From contig CAJTQV010000011.1 of assembly GCA_910578385.1 (NCBI GenBank), forward strand, positions 1 to 64,000: 64,000 bases of DNA, in the 5' to 3' direction. The notes beneath the pieces are model-generated. The model did no database searches. It saw only the letters and a program-made list of their open reading frames with translations, and was not told where the DNA came from. Positions 46,835-55,622 of this stretch are shown one piece after another. Position 1 is the first letter of the stretch; each line of letters opens with the position of its first letter. The position numbers and the translations under genes are program-made. Source of the DNA: an uncultured Muribaculaceae bacterium (GTDB lineage Bacteria; Bacteroidota; Bacteroidia; Bacteroidales; Muribaculaceae).

Positions 46835-46837
46835 CTG

Positions 46838-46845
46838 CAAATGTA
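46838..46845 (-). promoter_or_regulatory. -7 box of the candidate structured RNA
   Basis: The complement reads TACATTTG followed by CAGCATG. Confidence 0.6.
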
Positions 46846-46976
46846 AACGATATTTTTCAACCTTATAAGCAAACCAATGAATTTAGCACAAAAATCACCG
46901 CCGCGCTTCCGTATGGAGGCACGGCGGTAGTATTTGAACCAAACTTTGGGTTCGGGTGCAGGTAGGTTCGGGCCGA

Positions 46977-48794
46977 TTATTCCTCCGCTTCGGCGGCGAT
47001 GGCCTCGGCAGCGGCCTGTTCGGCGAGAGGTGTCGGTTCGGTGTCGGCGGTCGCGGCTTCGAGTTTCTTCATGATTGAGAAGATGAACGCGGCCGACAGC
47101 AGACAGAGCCCGATGAGTATCGCCCAGATGCTCCATACCGGAATCTTGCCCCAGAGCATCATGGGTATCGACACAAGATAGTTGCCTATTGCAGTGGCTG
47201 CAAACCAACCGCCCATCATCGCACCTTTGAGCTTGGGAGGAGCAACCTTGCTCACAAACGATATGCCCATCGGCGAGAGCAGCAACTCGGCGAGAGTCAG
47301 AAGAAGGTAGGTCGAGATGAGCCAGTCGGGCGACATGGCTCCATTCGTACCCACTAGGCCGAGCGAGGCGATTACCATCACACCATAGGCGAGTCCGGCG
47401 AGAACCATACCGTAGCCAATCTTGCGCGGAGCAGACGGCTCTTTACCACGCTTGGCCAGCCATGTGAAGAAGGCGAGCGACACGGGCGTGAGAGCAACCA
47501 CGAAGAAAGGATTGAACTGCTGATATGCGGCCGGGTCTATGCCTGTGACTACTTCGGGTGTAGCAGAATAGATGTAAATCAATATTCCTGCCACGGCAGC
47601 GAGTATAACGCTACTGATGACCTTGGTCTTGGCTGCCTTGCTCTGCACGAGGCTGAACAACGCGTAGACCCCGACGGCTATCGAAACAAGAGCCCAGAGA
47701 TTGAAGCCGATACGTGTCCAGCCTGATGCGGAAGGTGCGGTACAGCTCTTGGCAAACTCGGTGAGTGTCTGTCCGTTCTGATGGAACACCATCCAGAAGA
47801 ATATCACCACGGCAAAGACGAGAAGCAGAGCCACGACGCGCTGCTTGGTCTGGGCCGGGGTAAGCTCGGCAACAGGAGCTGCGGTAGCCTGCTCACCCTT
47901 GGCCGCAGGCTTGTTCTTGCCGGTGACGATATGGGCATATGTACGGCGACCAAGGAAGTAAATCAGGAAGCTGACCACAAGAGAGATACATGCCAGTCCG
48001 AATGCATATGAGCATCCTGCTGAGAACGCCGTGATATAGTCGGTTGCAAACTGCGATATATCTGCTCCGGCCATCCCACATTCAGAGGCAAACGTAGAGA
48101 GGTATCCGCTGAGGAACTCGGCTACGTTGCCGCCCTCGGCCATACCCTTGTCTATCGCGAAATCGGTCATCGACTTAAGCTGGTCGGAACCTGCGGCAGG
48201 CATCGCTGTGAACCCGTCGGTATCAAGACACCAGTTGCTGACCGTCGCGGCCATCGGGTCGTTGGTAAGAAATCCGGCCCGGGACAGACCGTAGTTCTTA
48301 AGCGCGATAGCTGCACCCGGTGCGAACATCGAACCGAGGTTTATCGCCATGTAGAACAATGAGAATGCCGAGTCACGGCGAGAACTATAGCGTGGGTCGT
48401 TGTAAAGGTCACCGACCATCACCTGGAGGTTACCCTTGAAGAGACCCGTTCCGGCACTGATAAGCAGCAACGCCGCGAAAAGAATCATCACCGATGTGTT
48501 GGAACGCACCGGAGTCGGAGCCGTCATCAGTGCGTAGCCGATGAACATCACGGCCATACCGCTCACCACGCATTTCGAGAAACTCCACTTGTCGGCTACC
48601 CAACCGCCCACAAGAGGCATAAAATAGACAAGTGCGAGGAAAATCGAGAAAATCTGGCCTGTCCAGGTGGAATCAAACCCGAACTTCGCCTGAAGGAAGA
48701 ACAGGAAGATTGCCAGCATGGTGTAGTAGCCGAACCGCTCGCCGGTGTTGGCGAGGGCGAGGACATATAGCCCTTTAGGTTGGTTGTCAAACAT
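46977..48794 (-). CDS. Proton-dependent peptide transporter (POT family), long form
   Basis: The 605-residue carrier starts MFDNQPKGLYVLALANTGERFGYYTM, closely like the POT gene at 21863, and has SAGTGLFKGNLQVMVGDLY and FYMAINLGSMFAPG as POT signatures. It has extra length in a central loop and an Ala/Glu-rich C-terminal tail. It begins 12 bp after the stop of the exported dipeptidase gene, so the pair can cut peptides outside the inner membrane and import the products. Confidence 0.93.
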   Translation of the reverse strand: MFDNQPKGLYVLALANTGERFGYYTMLAIFLFFLQAKFGFDSTWTGQIFSIFLALVYFMPLVGGWVADKWSFSKCVVSGMAVMFIGYALMTAPTPVRSNTSVMILFAALLLISAGTGLFKGNLQVMVGDLYNDPRYSSRRDSAFSLFYMAINLGSMFAPGAAIALKNYGLSRAGFLTNDPMAATVSNWCLDTDGFTAMPAAGSDQLKSMTDFAIDKGMAEGGNVAEFLSGYLSTFASECGMAGADISQFATDYITAFSAGCSYAFGLACISLVVSFLIYFLGRRTYAHIVTGKNKPAAKGEQATAAPVAELTPAQTKQRVVALLLVFAVVIFFWMVFHQNGQTLTEFAKSCTAPSASGWTRIGFNLWALVSIAVGVYALFSLVQSKAAKTKVISSVILAAVAGILIYIYSATPEVVTGIDPAAYQQFNPFFVVALTPVSLAFFTWLAKRGKEPSAPRKIGYGMVLAGLAYGVMVIASLGLVGTNGAMSPDWLISTYLLLTLAELLLSPMGISFVSKVAPPKLKGAMMGGWFAATAIGNYLVSIPMMLWGKIPVWSIWAILIGLCLLSAAFIFSIMKKLEAATADTEPTPLAEQAAAEAIAAEAEE

Positions 48795-48806
48795 CGCTGT
48801 CCGGTT

Positions 48807-50453
48807 TTATTCTTTAATCAGGAAATGGTCGCCCGTCTCCTTCACGATATTCTCGTAATATTTCTTGTCGTACCCGGGGAAGGTGGGATAAGCAGGTATA
48901 CCATACTCTGTTCTCATGAAGTTGCCGTCGGCATCGGTCTTCTTCACATTTCCATCCATGTTCTTGACGAAGAGGTATCCGGCCAGGTCGCGGTACGAAT
49001 CCGTAGCATCTTTAGCAACCGCCGCAGCCTCTGCATTGACAGCGTTGCGGTAGGCATCCATATCACCGCTGTTGACAATATCAACGAGCTTCTTCTCCAC
49101 CTCCGGGCGCGAATTGATGAAACCTGACTCAAGACGCGACTGCACCTTGCGGATATCGGGAATCATCTGGTCGTAACGGTAATAAGCCTGATTGGCCACT
49201 ATGTTGTTCACCCAGAAGTTGGCATCGAGCGAGAGTGTGTTGATGTCACCCTCGGCAAGCTGTGCGGGAACCTCGGTCACTCCGCAGTAGATAGGCATGT
49301 AGACAGATGTGTTGGTATCGTCGGTTCCGAACCAGAGAGCGCCACCCACTGCGTCGGGAAGCCAGTCGCGGCTCTGACTGACATAGCTCCAGCCGGTCTG
49401 CTGTGTGGCGATTGCACGCTCCATGCAGTATTTCTTGCCGTCAACTTCATATTCCATGGGACGCCAGCGATAAGGAACGTGGTACGGACCGGCACCGATA
49501 TCGGATGTCATCTCGAACGGCGTGCCCTGATATACGTCGCGCATGGCATCCTGAAGAGCTGTGAGCGATACTTTCTCGTCGGGAATGATGTAGAGAGGCA
49601 TCGGTTCGTCGGAGTCACCGTTGCACCATGCGAAATATTTGTCTGCATCCTTGTTGAAGCGGCGGAAGTAGCTCCATACACGGGCATCACAACCACGGCG
49701 TGTGGAAGGGGAATGAACCTCGTAGGCATCGGCAAAAGAGAAATCCTCATCCTTGCCGTTGAAATATCCGCGCTTGCGTGCGAAGGAGATCATGTCTTTT
49801 GAATAGCGCACGTTCTCCTTGTCCTTCAGGTTGACCTTACGTATGCGGGGTTCGTTGGCATGGCCGGTGATGGCGTTGTCGGGAATGCGTACCGCAATCC
49901 ACACGGCACCCTTCTCAACTCCTTTGCCAATCATCTCAAGCACCCACACCTCATTCTTGTCGGCGATGGTGAACGACTCGCCCGAAGAAGCGTAGCCATG
50001 CTTTGCCACGAGGTCTGTCATCACGTCAAGAGCCTCGCGTGCGGTCTTGGAACGTTCGAGGGCCACATATATCAACGAACCGTAATCCATGACTGAATTG
50101 CCGGTAGTGTCCACAAGTTCCTCGCGGCCACCCCAGGTCGATTCACCGATCACTACCTGATGCTCGTTCATATTGCCAATAACGTTGTATGTCTCAGCCA
50201 CCTCGGGAATCTCGCCGAGCGGCTTGTTGGTATCCCATTCTATAATCTTGCGCATGTCGCCCTTGGCATGTTTTGCCGCAGGGCTGTGATGCAGGAAACC
50301 GTAAAGATTGTGCGAGTCGGCCGAATAGGTCATCATGACCGAGCCGTCGGTTGTCGCTCCTTTGGCAGCGATAAGGTTTGTACAGGCCTCAGCCTGCCCG
50401 GCTGTCAAAGTCAGCACACCCGCCAAAGCTCCGAAAAAGATTGTTTTCTTCAT
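48807..50453 (-). CDS. pepD: C69-family dipeptidase
   Basis: The 548-residue N-terminal-nucleophile hydrolase has a signal sequence ending just before Cys24 (GQAEACTNLIAAKGAT), so removal of the leader would expose the catalytic Cys, as C69 enzymes require. GRE-, MMTYSADSHNLYG and ESTWGG segments match the family. Exported location suggests cutting of dietary or host di- and oligopeptides. It is the first gene of a two-gene unit with the POT carrier. Confidence 0.92.
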   Translation of the reverse strand: MKKTIFFGALAGVLTLTAGQAEACTNLIAAKGATTDGSVMMTYSADSHNLYGFLHHSPAAKHAKGDMRKIIEWDTNKPLGEIPEVAETYNVIGNMNEHQVVIGESTWGGREELVDTTGNSVMDYGSLIYVALERSKTAREALDVMTDLVAKHGYASSGESFTIADKNEVWVLEMIGKGVEKGAVWIAVRIPDNAITGHANEPRIRKVNLKDKENVRYSKDMISFARKRGYFNGKDEDFSFADAYEVHSPSTRRGCDARVWSYFRRFNKDADKYFAWCNGDSDEPMPLYIIPDEKVSLTALQDAMRDVYQGTPFEMTSDIGAGPYHVPYRWRPMEYEVDGKKYCMERAIATQQTGWSYVSQSRDWLPDAVGGALWFGTDDTNTSVYMPIYCGVTEVPAQLAEGDINTLSLDANFWVNNIVANQAYYRYDQMIPDIRKVQSRLESGFINSRPEVEKKLVDIVNSGDMDAYRNAVNAEAAAVAKDATDSYRDLAGYLFVKNMDGNVKKTDADGNFMRTEYGIPAYPTFPGYDKKYYENIVKETGDHFLIKE

Positions 50454-50511
50454 GTAATATTTATGTTGTTGTTAAAATTATCATTAGTTCCCGGAATAAT
50501 TATTACCGGCT

Positions 50512-51120
50512 TCATATCCGGATTCCCCGGTCTGCAAAACCAAGCATCTCGTCATCACCACTGCTGTCGCCGAACGCTGTCACCTCAGCGTGCGTTCTGT
50601 CCTCACCAAGTTGCGGAAACTCAGCGAGGATTCTTCTGACTTTCTCCGGCCCCCTGCAATTAGGGGTGGAGAAAGCTCCTGTCAGGAATCCGTCGGCATC
50701 GACCTCAACCTCTGTGGCTATGACACGCCTCACTCCATGACCTTCGGCCCAGGGGCGTATCCAATCGCCGCAGCTGGCCGAGACAATAGCCACTTCTTCA
50801 CCCTGCCGCACGGCGTGACCGAGAGCGGCTACTGTATCCGTGCGCGTTATACCCTCAATCTTCCGGGCATATGATTCGCCTGCCCGGCGGAAGTCGGCAA
50901 GAGACATTCCTCTGAAGGCGGCTCGGAACAGGCGCAGCTTCGCGCTGTCTCCTGACCGGAGACCCGCTTTCCACAACAATATCGCCGGCGCAGCGGCAGC
51001 AAGCGCGCGCAACAGACCTGCCACACCATGCACATGTATTATGAATCCTATCAGCGAGTCACGCCGCGTGAGCGTTCCGTCAAAATCGAAAAAGGTGTAT
51101 TTCTTCCTGTCCGGTTCCAT
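50512..51120 (-). CDS. HAD-IB family phosphatase
   Basis: The 202-residue protein has the HAD motifs FFDFDGTLTRRDS (Asp nucleophile and acid), VSASCGDW (motif II Ser), and AFGDSSGDDEML (motif IV). It resembles SerB-type phosphatases, and HAD domains of this sort are sometimes joined to UbiA-type prenyltransferases. Its ATG follows the UbiA stop after one base, so the two are coupled; a phosphatase step on the prenyl-linked product is a reasonable guess. Confidence 0.88.
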   Translation of the reverse strand: MEPDRKKYTFFDFDGTLTRRDSLIGFIIHVHGVAGLLRALAAAAPAILLWKAGLRSGDSAKLRLFRAAFRGMSLADFRRAGESYARKIEGITRTDTVAALGHAVRQGEEVAIVSASCGDWIRPWAEGHGVRRVIATEVEVDADGFLTGAFSTPNCRGPEKVRRILAEFPQLGEDRTHAEVTAFGDSSGDDEMLGFADRGIRI

Positions 51121-51121
51121 C

Positions 51122-51994
51122 TCAACAATATATTATGAAGATGAAACTGAGGATCCAGCAAATCACGCATCCCAATAGAAACGGATCGCGGTATATCTTT
51201 TCTGTCGGCTGCCCTGAATCTTTCATGACAATCGCAATCTGCATGTAGCGCAGAATACCGGCAATCACAAATATTGTGGTCAGGTACACATATTTGGAAT
51301 CAAAGCGTGCCTCGACATCCGGCTGGAGTGTGTAGATTATATATGCCACAATCATGGCCGAAGCAAGCAGCGACATCGTCTGGTCTATGAAACCGAGTGT
51401 ATAGCCGGCCACCGAACGGCGCGAAATCTTCTTGCCGGAACTAATCTTCACGAGATCATCGCGACGCTTGGCAAACGCTATGAAGAGAGTCAACATGAAC
51501 ACCATGACCGTCAGCCATGGCGACACAGGAATATCACAGGCTGCACCACCAGCCATTACCCTGAGCACGAATCCGACAGCTATAACCATCACATCGATTA
51601 TCGCGAAATGCTTAAGCCAGTAGGAATACAGTAAATTCAGACCAATATAGGCGGCGATAATCCAGAGCACTCCGGGTGATTCGGGCAACAGTACTGCGCT
51701 GCCGGCGAGAGCTACTAAAGCAAGCAATACCGATATGATTCCGGCCGAAGCGACCGTAACTTTTCCGGAAGCGATCGGTCGGTTACGCTTCAAGGGATGC
51801 TGACGGTCTGATTCGCGGTCAGCGATATCGTTGAGCACATATATTGAAGAAGCTGCAAACGAAAAGCAGATAAAGGCTGCCAGACCATGCCACACACCCG
51901 ACTCCGACAGCAGCTTGCCGCCGAAAATCAGAGGGAGGAAAACAAACAGGTTCTTGACCCATTGTCTTACCCTTATCAGCTTAAAAATCACCAT
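51122..51994 (-). CDS. UbiA-family prenyltransferase (polyprenyl-phosphate phosphoribosyltransferase-like)
   Basis: The 290-residue membrane protein has about eight helices and the UbiA Asp-rich sites YVLNDIADRESDRQHP and AFAKRRDDLVKI. The start MVIFKLIRVRQWVKNLFVF resembles decaprenyl-phosphate phosphoribosyltransferases, which begin synthesis of polyprenyl-phospho-arabinose or -ribose sugar donors. ATG 51994 is chosen over 52099 because a TATCTTTG box lies between them at 52046-52053. Confidence 0.85.
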   Translation of the reverse strand: MVIFKLIRVRQWVKNLFVFLPLIFGGKLLSESGVWHGLAAFICFSFAASSIYVLNDIADRESDRQHPLKRNRPIASGKVTVASAGIISVLLALVALAGSAVLLPESPGVLWIIAAYIGLNLLYSYWLKHFAIIDVMVIAVGFVLRVMAGGAACDIPVSPWLTVMVFMLTLFIAFAKRRDDLVKISSGKKISRRSVAGYTLGFIDQTMSLLASAMIVAYIIYTLQPDVEARFDSKYVYLTTIFVIAGILRYMQIAIVMKDSGQPTEKIYRDPFLLGCVICWILSFIFIIYC

Positions 51995-52045
51995 ACGCCA
52001 ATCACCGGCCCGAACCGTGGTTTCTTGAAGGCTCCGACCGAATGA

Positions 52046-52053
52046 CAAAGATA
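52046..52053 (-). promoter_or_regulatory. -7 box for the UbiA/HAD unit
   Basis: The complement reads TATCTTTG and decides the UbiA start. Confidence 0.6.
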
Positions 52054-52094
52054 TAACATAATCCGCGAATTTCCAAATCCGACCCAACGGTGAT

Positions 52095-52139
52095 AGCAAT
52101 AAACGAGGCGACCCTCCTGAGGTCGCCTCGTTTATTGCT
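52095..52139 (-). terminator. Terminator after the S4 protein gene
   Basis: A perfect 19-bp stem (arms beginning AGCAATAAACGAGGCGACC) with a 7-nt loop lies 41 bp after the S4 gene stop and just upstream of the UbiA promoter. Confidence 0.85.
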
Positions 52140-52179
52140 GTGCTTACTATTGCTATACTTACGTAAAAATGTGGGTTGG

Positions 52180-52623
52180 CTATTCGTCGTCGAGGTCGTC
52201 GAAGTCGTCCTCGAAGTCGAGGTAGTAGGTGTCGGCGTAGGTGTCCTCGCGGAAACGGGTCATCTCGCGTGAGTCGCGCTTGGTGGGACGACCGAGACCT
52301 TTGCGGCGGTCAACAAAGCCGGATATGCGCGTCATCTCCAGCAGCTCGTATTGCGACTGCGGGGTGATGTTCTCCAGATAATCAGGCACGAGTTTGGCAC
52401 CGAGTCGATTGGGAGCCAACGCCTTTACACGGAAGGTATAGGTAATCGGCGGCTTACGGACATCAACCACATCACCGACCTTGACCGTGCGCGACGGCTT
52501 CACGGCCACGCCTCCCATCATGACACGTCCTTTCTTGCACGCGTCGGTGGCTATGCTCCTTGTCTTGAACACACGCATGGCCCACAGCCATTTATCTATT
52601 CTCTCATCCTGCGCCATGATCAA
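52180..52623 (-). CDS. S4-domain RNA-binding protein (Hsp15 family)
   Basis: The 147-residue protein begins with an S4 fold (RIDKWLWAMRVFKTRSIATDAC) as in Hsp15, which binds stalled 50S subunits with nascent chains. A basic middle (VDRRKGLGRPTKRDSREM) and a very acidic tail (FEDDFDDLDDE) follow. It overlaps the META lipoprotein gene by 4 nt. Confidence 0.9.
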   Translation of the reverse strand: MIMAQDERIDKWLWAMRVFKTRSIATDACKKGRVMMGGVAVKPSRTVKVGDVVDVRKPPITYTFRVKALAPNRLGAKLVPDYLENITPQSQYELLEMTRISGFVDRRKGLGRPTKRDSREMTRFREDTYADTYYLDFEDDFDDLDDE

Positions 52624-53495
52624 TCCTTGTCGCTGGTGCGGACAAGTGTCAGCACCGGTTTCTGCTGTGAATCATAAAGCACCACCTCCGAGAACGACAC
52701 CGGGCGAGCTGCTGTCACTTCCTCAAGAGCCACGATAAAAGCCGTCTCATATTCGGCATCCGGACACATCATGCGTGTTGTGGCGATAGCGCTGAACGAT
52801 ATCGAGTTCGGCTGCTCCATGTCAATCTCAAGCTGGCCGTTCATGATGTTGCAGCCGGTATTGCCGTGCAACTTACCTTCATCAACATCGATGACCATCT
52901 TCATGTCCTCTACATTGACTGCCTTGTCATTGATTTTGGTAACGCGCCATGTGCCGTTCAGAAACTCGAAATTCTGGTGCATGAGAGTCATGACTTCCTT
53001 ATGTGTCTCGTCGTAGAAAGTGAGGTAATAATCCGTTCCCTCCACTCGCCATGTATAGTATTTCGTGGAACCGAGAGCGGTGTTGATCTCATAATCGGTT
53101 ATTCCCTCCTTGGCGCACATCATCATGGTGACGGCCACGTTGTCGAAACTGATCGTGGAGTCGTTGGGATTATAGGCATAGGTACCGTTCAGCACATTAC
53201 AGCCATTGTTACCGTAGACACGCTTCTCCGAAGGCACGAACTTGATGAACGGAGCCTTCTCGCCCACCGCCTTCTTGCCGAGAACCGTCTCGATTGCCCA
53301 GTCGCCTTTCACCACACCCTTCTTTATCTCCTCAGGAGTATAGGTCTTGAGGTCTTTCTTCTTCTCGATATTCTCACGGTCCTGCGGCATGACAGGATCT
53401 ATTTTCGCAGTGTTCTTGCTGAATATTCCACAGCTCGACATCAGCAGAGCCAATGCCAAGGCTGGAACTGCCCTCAATATGTGTCTTCTATTCAT
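52620..53495 (-). CDS. Lipoprotein with two META (HslJ-like) domains
   Basis: The protein has a lipoprotein signal (lipobox MSSCG) and two META domains in tandem, each with the NGCNVLNGTY / NTGCNIMNGQ motif and a later MMC motif (TMMMCAKE, RMMCPDAE). HslJ-type domains occur in outer-membrane lipoproteins linked to heat or antibiotic tolerance. ATG 53495 (MNRRHILRAVP) gives a normal signal peptide; ATG 53513 adds six residues and is possible. Confidence 0.88.
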   Translation of the reverse strand: MNRRHILRAVPALALALLMSSCGIFSKNTAKIDPVMPQDRENIEKKKDLKTYTPEEIKKGVVKGDWAIETVLGKKAVGEKAPFIKFVPSEKRVYGNNGCNVLNGTYAYNPNDSTISFDNVAVTMMMCAKEGITDYEINTALGSTKYYTWRVEGTDYYLTFYDETHKEVMTLMHQNFEFLNGTWRVTKINDKAVNVEDMKMVIDVDEGKLHGNTGCNIMNGQLEIDMEQPNSISFSAIATTRMMCPDAEYETAFIVALEEVTAARPVSFSEVVLYDSQQKPVLTLVRTSDKD

Positions 53496-53565
53496 AACTG
53501 AGTGAATTTTCATTTATGTTACCTTTGTTTGAGTGGTGCATTCGCCAAAAGTTTAATCACGTTTG

Positions 53566-54831
53566 CTAATCACCCCAATGTCGTCGGCGCGGGAACTTGG
53601 TAGGTCGCAGCAACAGACGCAGCGAAGTGCTGTAGAACATGTAGTTCCAGAACCAGTTGACGAGTACCGACAGCTTGTTGCGCATACCCAATATGGAAAT
53701 CAGATGAATAATCATCCATATCAGCCATGCAAAGAAACCGCCGAACGACGTACCGGCAATGTCGGCCACCGCCTTGTTCTTTCCGATTGTAGCCATAGAG
53801 CCTTTGTTTTTGTAGACAAACTTGCTTGTGAACGAGTCTCCGTTAAGATTCCGGGCGAGGTTGCGGGCCTGCTGTATGGCCGGCTGGGCCATCTGCGGAT
53901 GACCTTTGGGATAGCCGTCACATATCATGAGGGCTATATCACCGACTGCGTAGAGCGAGTCCTCATAACCCTTCACGCGGTTGTACTCATCCACTATTAT
54001 TCTTCCGCCCGGTCCAACGGTCTCCTTAGGCATTCCGGGCATAGGCTCGCCCTTCACACCGGCCGTCCATATCAGCGTCTCGTAATACTCGCGATGTCCG
54101 TCGGCGAATGTGACATATTTGTCCTCATAGCCTTTCATCATCGTGTCGAGACGCACGTTGACCATCAGCTCACGCAGACCTTCCAAGGCTTTGCGCTGCG
54201 CTTTCTCACTCATTGCCCCGAGCAGCTTTGAAGTACCTTCGACAAGAGTGATTGTCACGTCATCGGGTTCAAGCTCCGGGTATTCCTTCTTGAGTATATA
54301 TTTCTTCATCTCTCCGAGGGCACCGGCAATCTCCACTCCCGACGGTCCGCCGCCGACAACAAGGAAACTGAGCAGCTGACGGCGACGCGTCTTATCTTTG
54401 CAGATGGCTCCGCGCTCGAAGCGGTCAAGAATCTCGTCGCGCGTATGCGAGGCTTCGGCCACGGTCTTTATGCCGTATGTCTCCTCATTGAGGTTAGCCA
54501 TGCCGAAGTAATTATTCGTAGACCCGGCGGCCAGTACAAGCTTGTCGTAATGAATCACTTCATAGCTCGTGGTGACAGTCTTTGCCTCAAGGTTTATGCC
54601 CTTGACATGCCCCATGTGGTAAGAGGCGTTCGGCATCTTCTTGAACTCCCGGCGGAACGGGAAGCATATATTTGCAGGTACCAGACCTGACGAAGCAATC
54701 TGGTAGAACAGCGGTGGGAAACAATGGAAATTGTTCCTGTCGACCAGACAAACTTCATATTTCTTAGAATCGAGATGCTTGCAGAGATTCAGACCTGCAA
54801 ACCCACCCCCGATAATAACAACCTTTTCCAT
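53566..54831 (-). CDS. ndh: Type II NADH:quinone oxidoreductase-like flavoprotein
   Basis: The 421-residue protein has two dinucleotide-binding sites, VVIIGGGFAGLNLCKHLD at the N-terminus (FAD) and VVGGGPSGVEIAGALGEMK near 170 (NADH), and GRIIVDEYNRVKGYEDSLYAVGD before the C-terminal part, followed by membrane-associated hydrophobic segments. This fits NDH-2, which oxidises NADH without pumping. A TATCTTTG box at 54931-54938 (minus strand) gives a leader of about 95 nt. Confidence 0.92.
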   Translation of the reverse strand: MEKVVIIGGGFAGLNLCKHLDSKKYEVCLVDRNNFHCFPPLFYQIASSGLVPANICFPFRREFKKMPNASYHMGHVKGINLEAKTVTTSYEVIHYDKLVLAAGSTNNYFGMANLNEETYGIKTVAEASHTRDEILDRFERGAICKDKTRRRQLLSFLVVGGGPSGVEIAGALGEMKKYILKKEYPELEPDDVTITLVEGTSKLLGAMSEKAQRKALEGLRELMVNVRLDTMMKGYEDKYVTFADGHREYYETLIWTAGVKGEPMPGMPKETVGPGGRIIVDEYNRVKGYEDSLYAVGDIALMICDGYPKGHPQMAQPAIQQARNLARNLNGDSFTSKFVYKNKGSMATIGKNKAVADIAGTSFGGFFAWLIWMIIHLISILGMRNKLSVLVNWFWNYMFYSTSLRLLLRPTKFPRRRHWGD

Positions 54832-54930
54832 AACCTTATGTGTTTTTTTTCAAATGACGCGCATCTTCAGAGACTTTCGATGCACAGCCCGAGACCATAA
54901 CCTCAGACCCCGCTCTGCAACCCGCATCCA

Positions 54931-54938
54931 CAAAGATA
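54931..54938 (-). promoter_or_regulatory. -7 box for ndh
   Basis: The complement reads TATCTTTG. The remaining part of 54832-55078 holds no gene. Confidence 0.6.
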
Positions 54939-55046
54939 ACGCCCCGTTCCCGACTATGGTTTCTACTTTATCAAAAACAAATATCTTCAGTCAGACAAAA
55001 ATGTACCGTGTCGGTATTGAGATTTTGTAGAGTTGGAGAAATTCGC

Positions 55047-55054
55047 TAACTTCG
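55047..55054 (+). promoter_or_regulatory. -7 box variant for the GNAT gene
   Basis: TAACTTCG lies 25 bp before the ATG. Confidence 0.5.
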
Positions 55055-55078
55055 CATCGTCACCAATCTAATAGACCG

Positions 55079-55609
55079 ATGAATAAATCATTTATCTGCC
55101 GGGAGGTTCGGGCCGGGGTCAAGGTCAGACATACTGTGGTGTCTGATTTGGATACGGTCATGTCCATTTATGATTATGCACGGATGCGGATGCGCCAATC
55201 AGGCAACGCCTCGCAGTGGGTGAACGGTTACCCTTCGCGGAATGTGATTCTTGACGACATCCGGAAGGCCAGCAGTTATGTTATCGAATCTGATAACCGG
55301 ATAATCGGTGTCTTTACTTTCATCATCGGCGAAGAGCCAAATTATTCTGTGATTGATGGAGCCTGGCCTGACAACAAGCCATATGGCACCATACATCGCA
55401 TAGCTGCAGCCCACGGCTCCAAGGGTATTGCCGATTTCACCCTTGACTTTTGCAGGAATGCGGGTGTTAATGTGCGTATTGACACCCATGCAGATAATGC
55501 GCCGATGCTCGGCTGGATTGCAAAACGGGGATTCGCTTTTTGCGGCATAATATACGTTGAAGACGGCACTCCCCGCAAGGCTTTTCATTTGCAATGTGAC
55601 AAAATCTGA
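55079..55609 (+). CDS. GNAT-family N-acetyltransferase
   Basis: The 176-residue protein has the GNAT fold: VSDLDTVMSIYDYAR at the start, a beta-strand pair around IIGVFTFIIGEEPNY, and HRIAAAHGSKGIADFTLDFC as the acetyl-CoA-binding segment (Q/R-x-x-G-x-G/A in degenerate form). Substrate unknown. It converges on the acyltransferase gene with only 13 bp between stop codons. Confidence 0.88.
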   Translation: MNKSFICREVRAGVKVRHTVVSDLDTVMSIYDYARMRMRQSGNASQWVNGYPSRNVILDDIRKASSYVIESDNRIIGVFTFIIGEEPNYSVIDGAWPDNKPYGTIHRIAAAHGSKGIADFTLDFCRNAGVNVRIDTHADNAPMLGWIAKRGFAFCGIIYVEDGTPRKAFHLQCDKI

Positions 55610-55622
55610 GTTATCCGCCATT

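Noticed and set aside
46795..47208. 137-codon minus-strand frame over the start of the 46.8-kb gap
   Set aside because: It overlaps the peptide transporter gene's 3' end in another frame and crosses the promoter of the candidate RNA.
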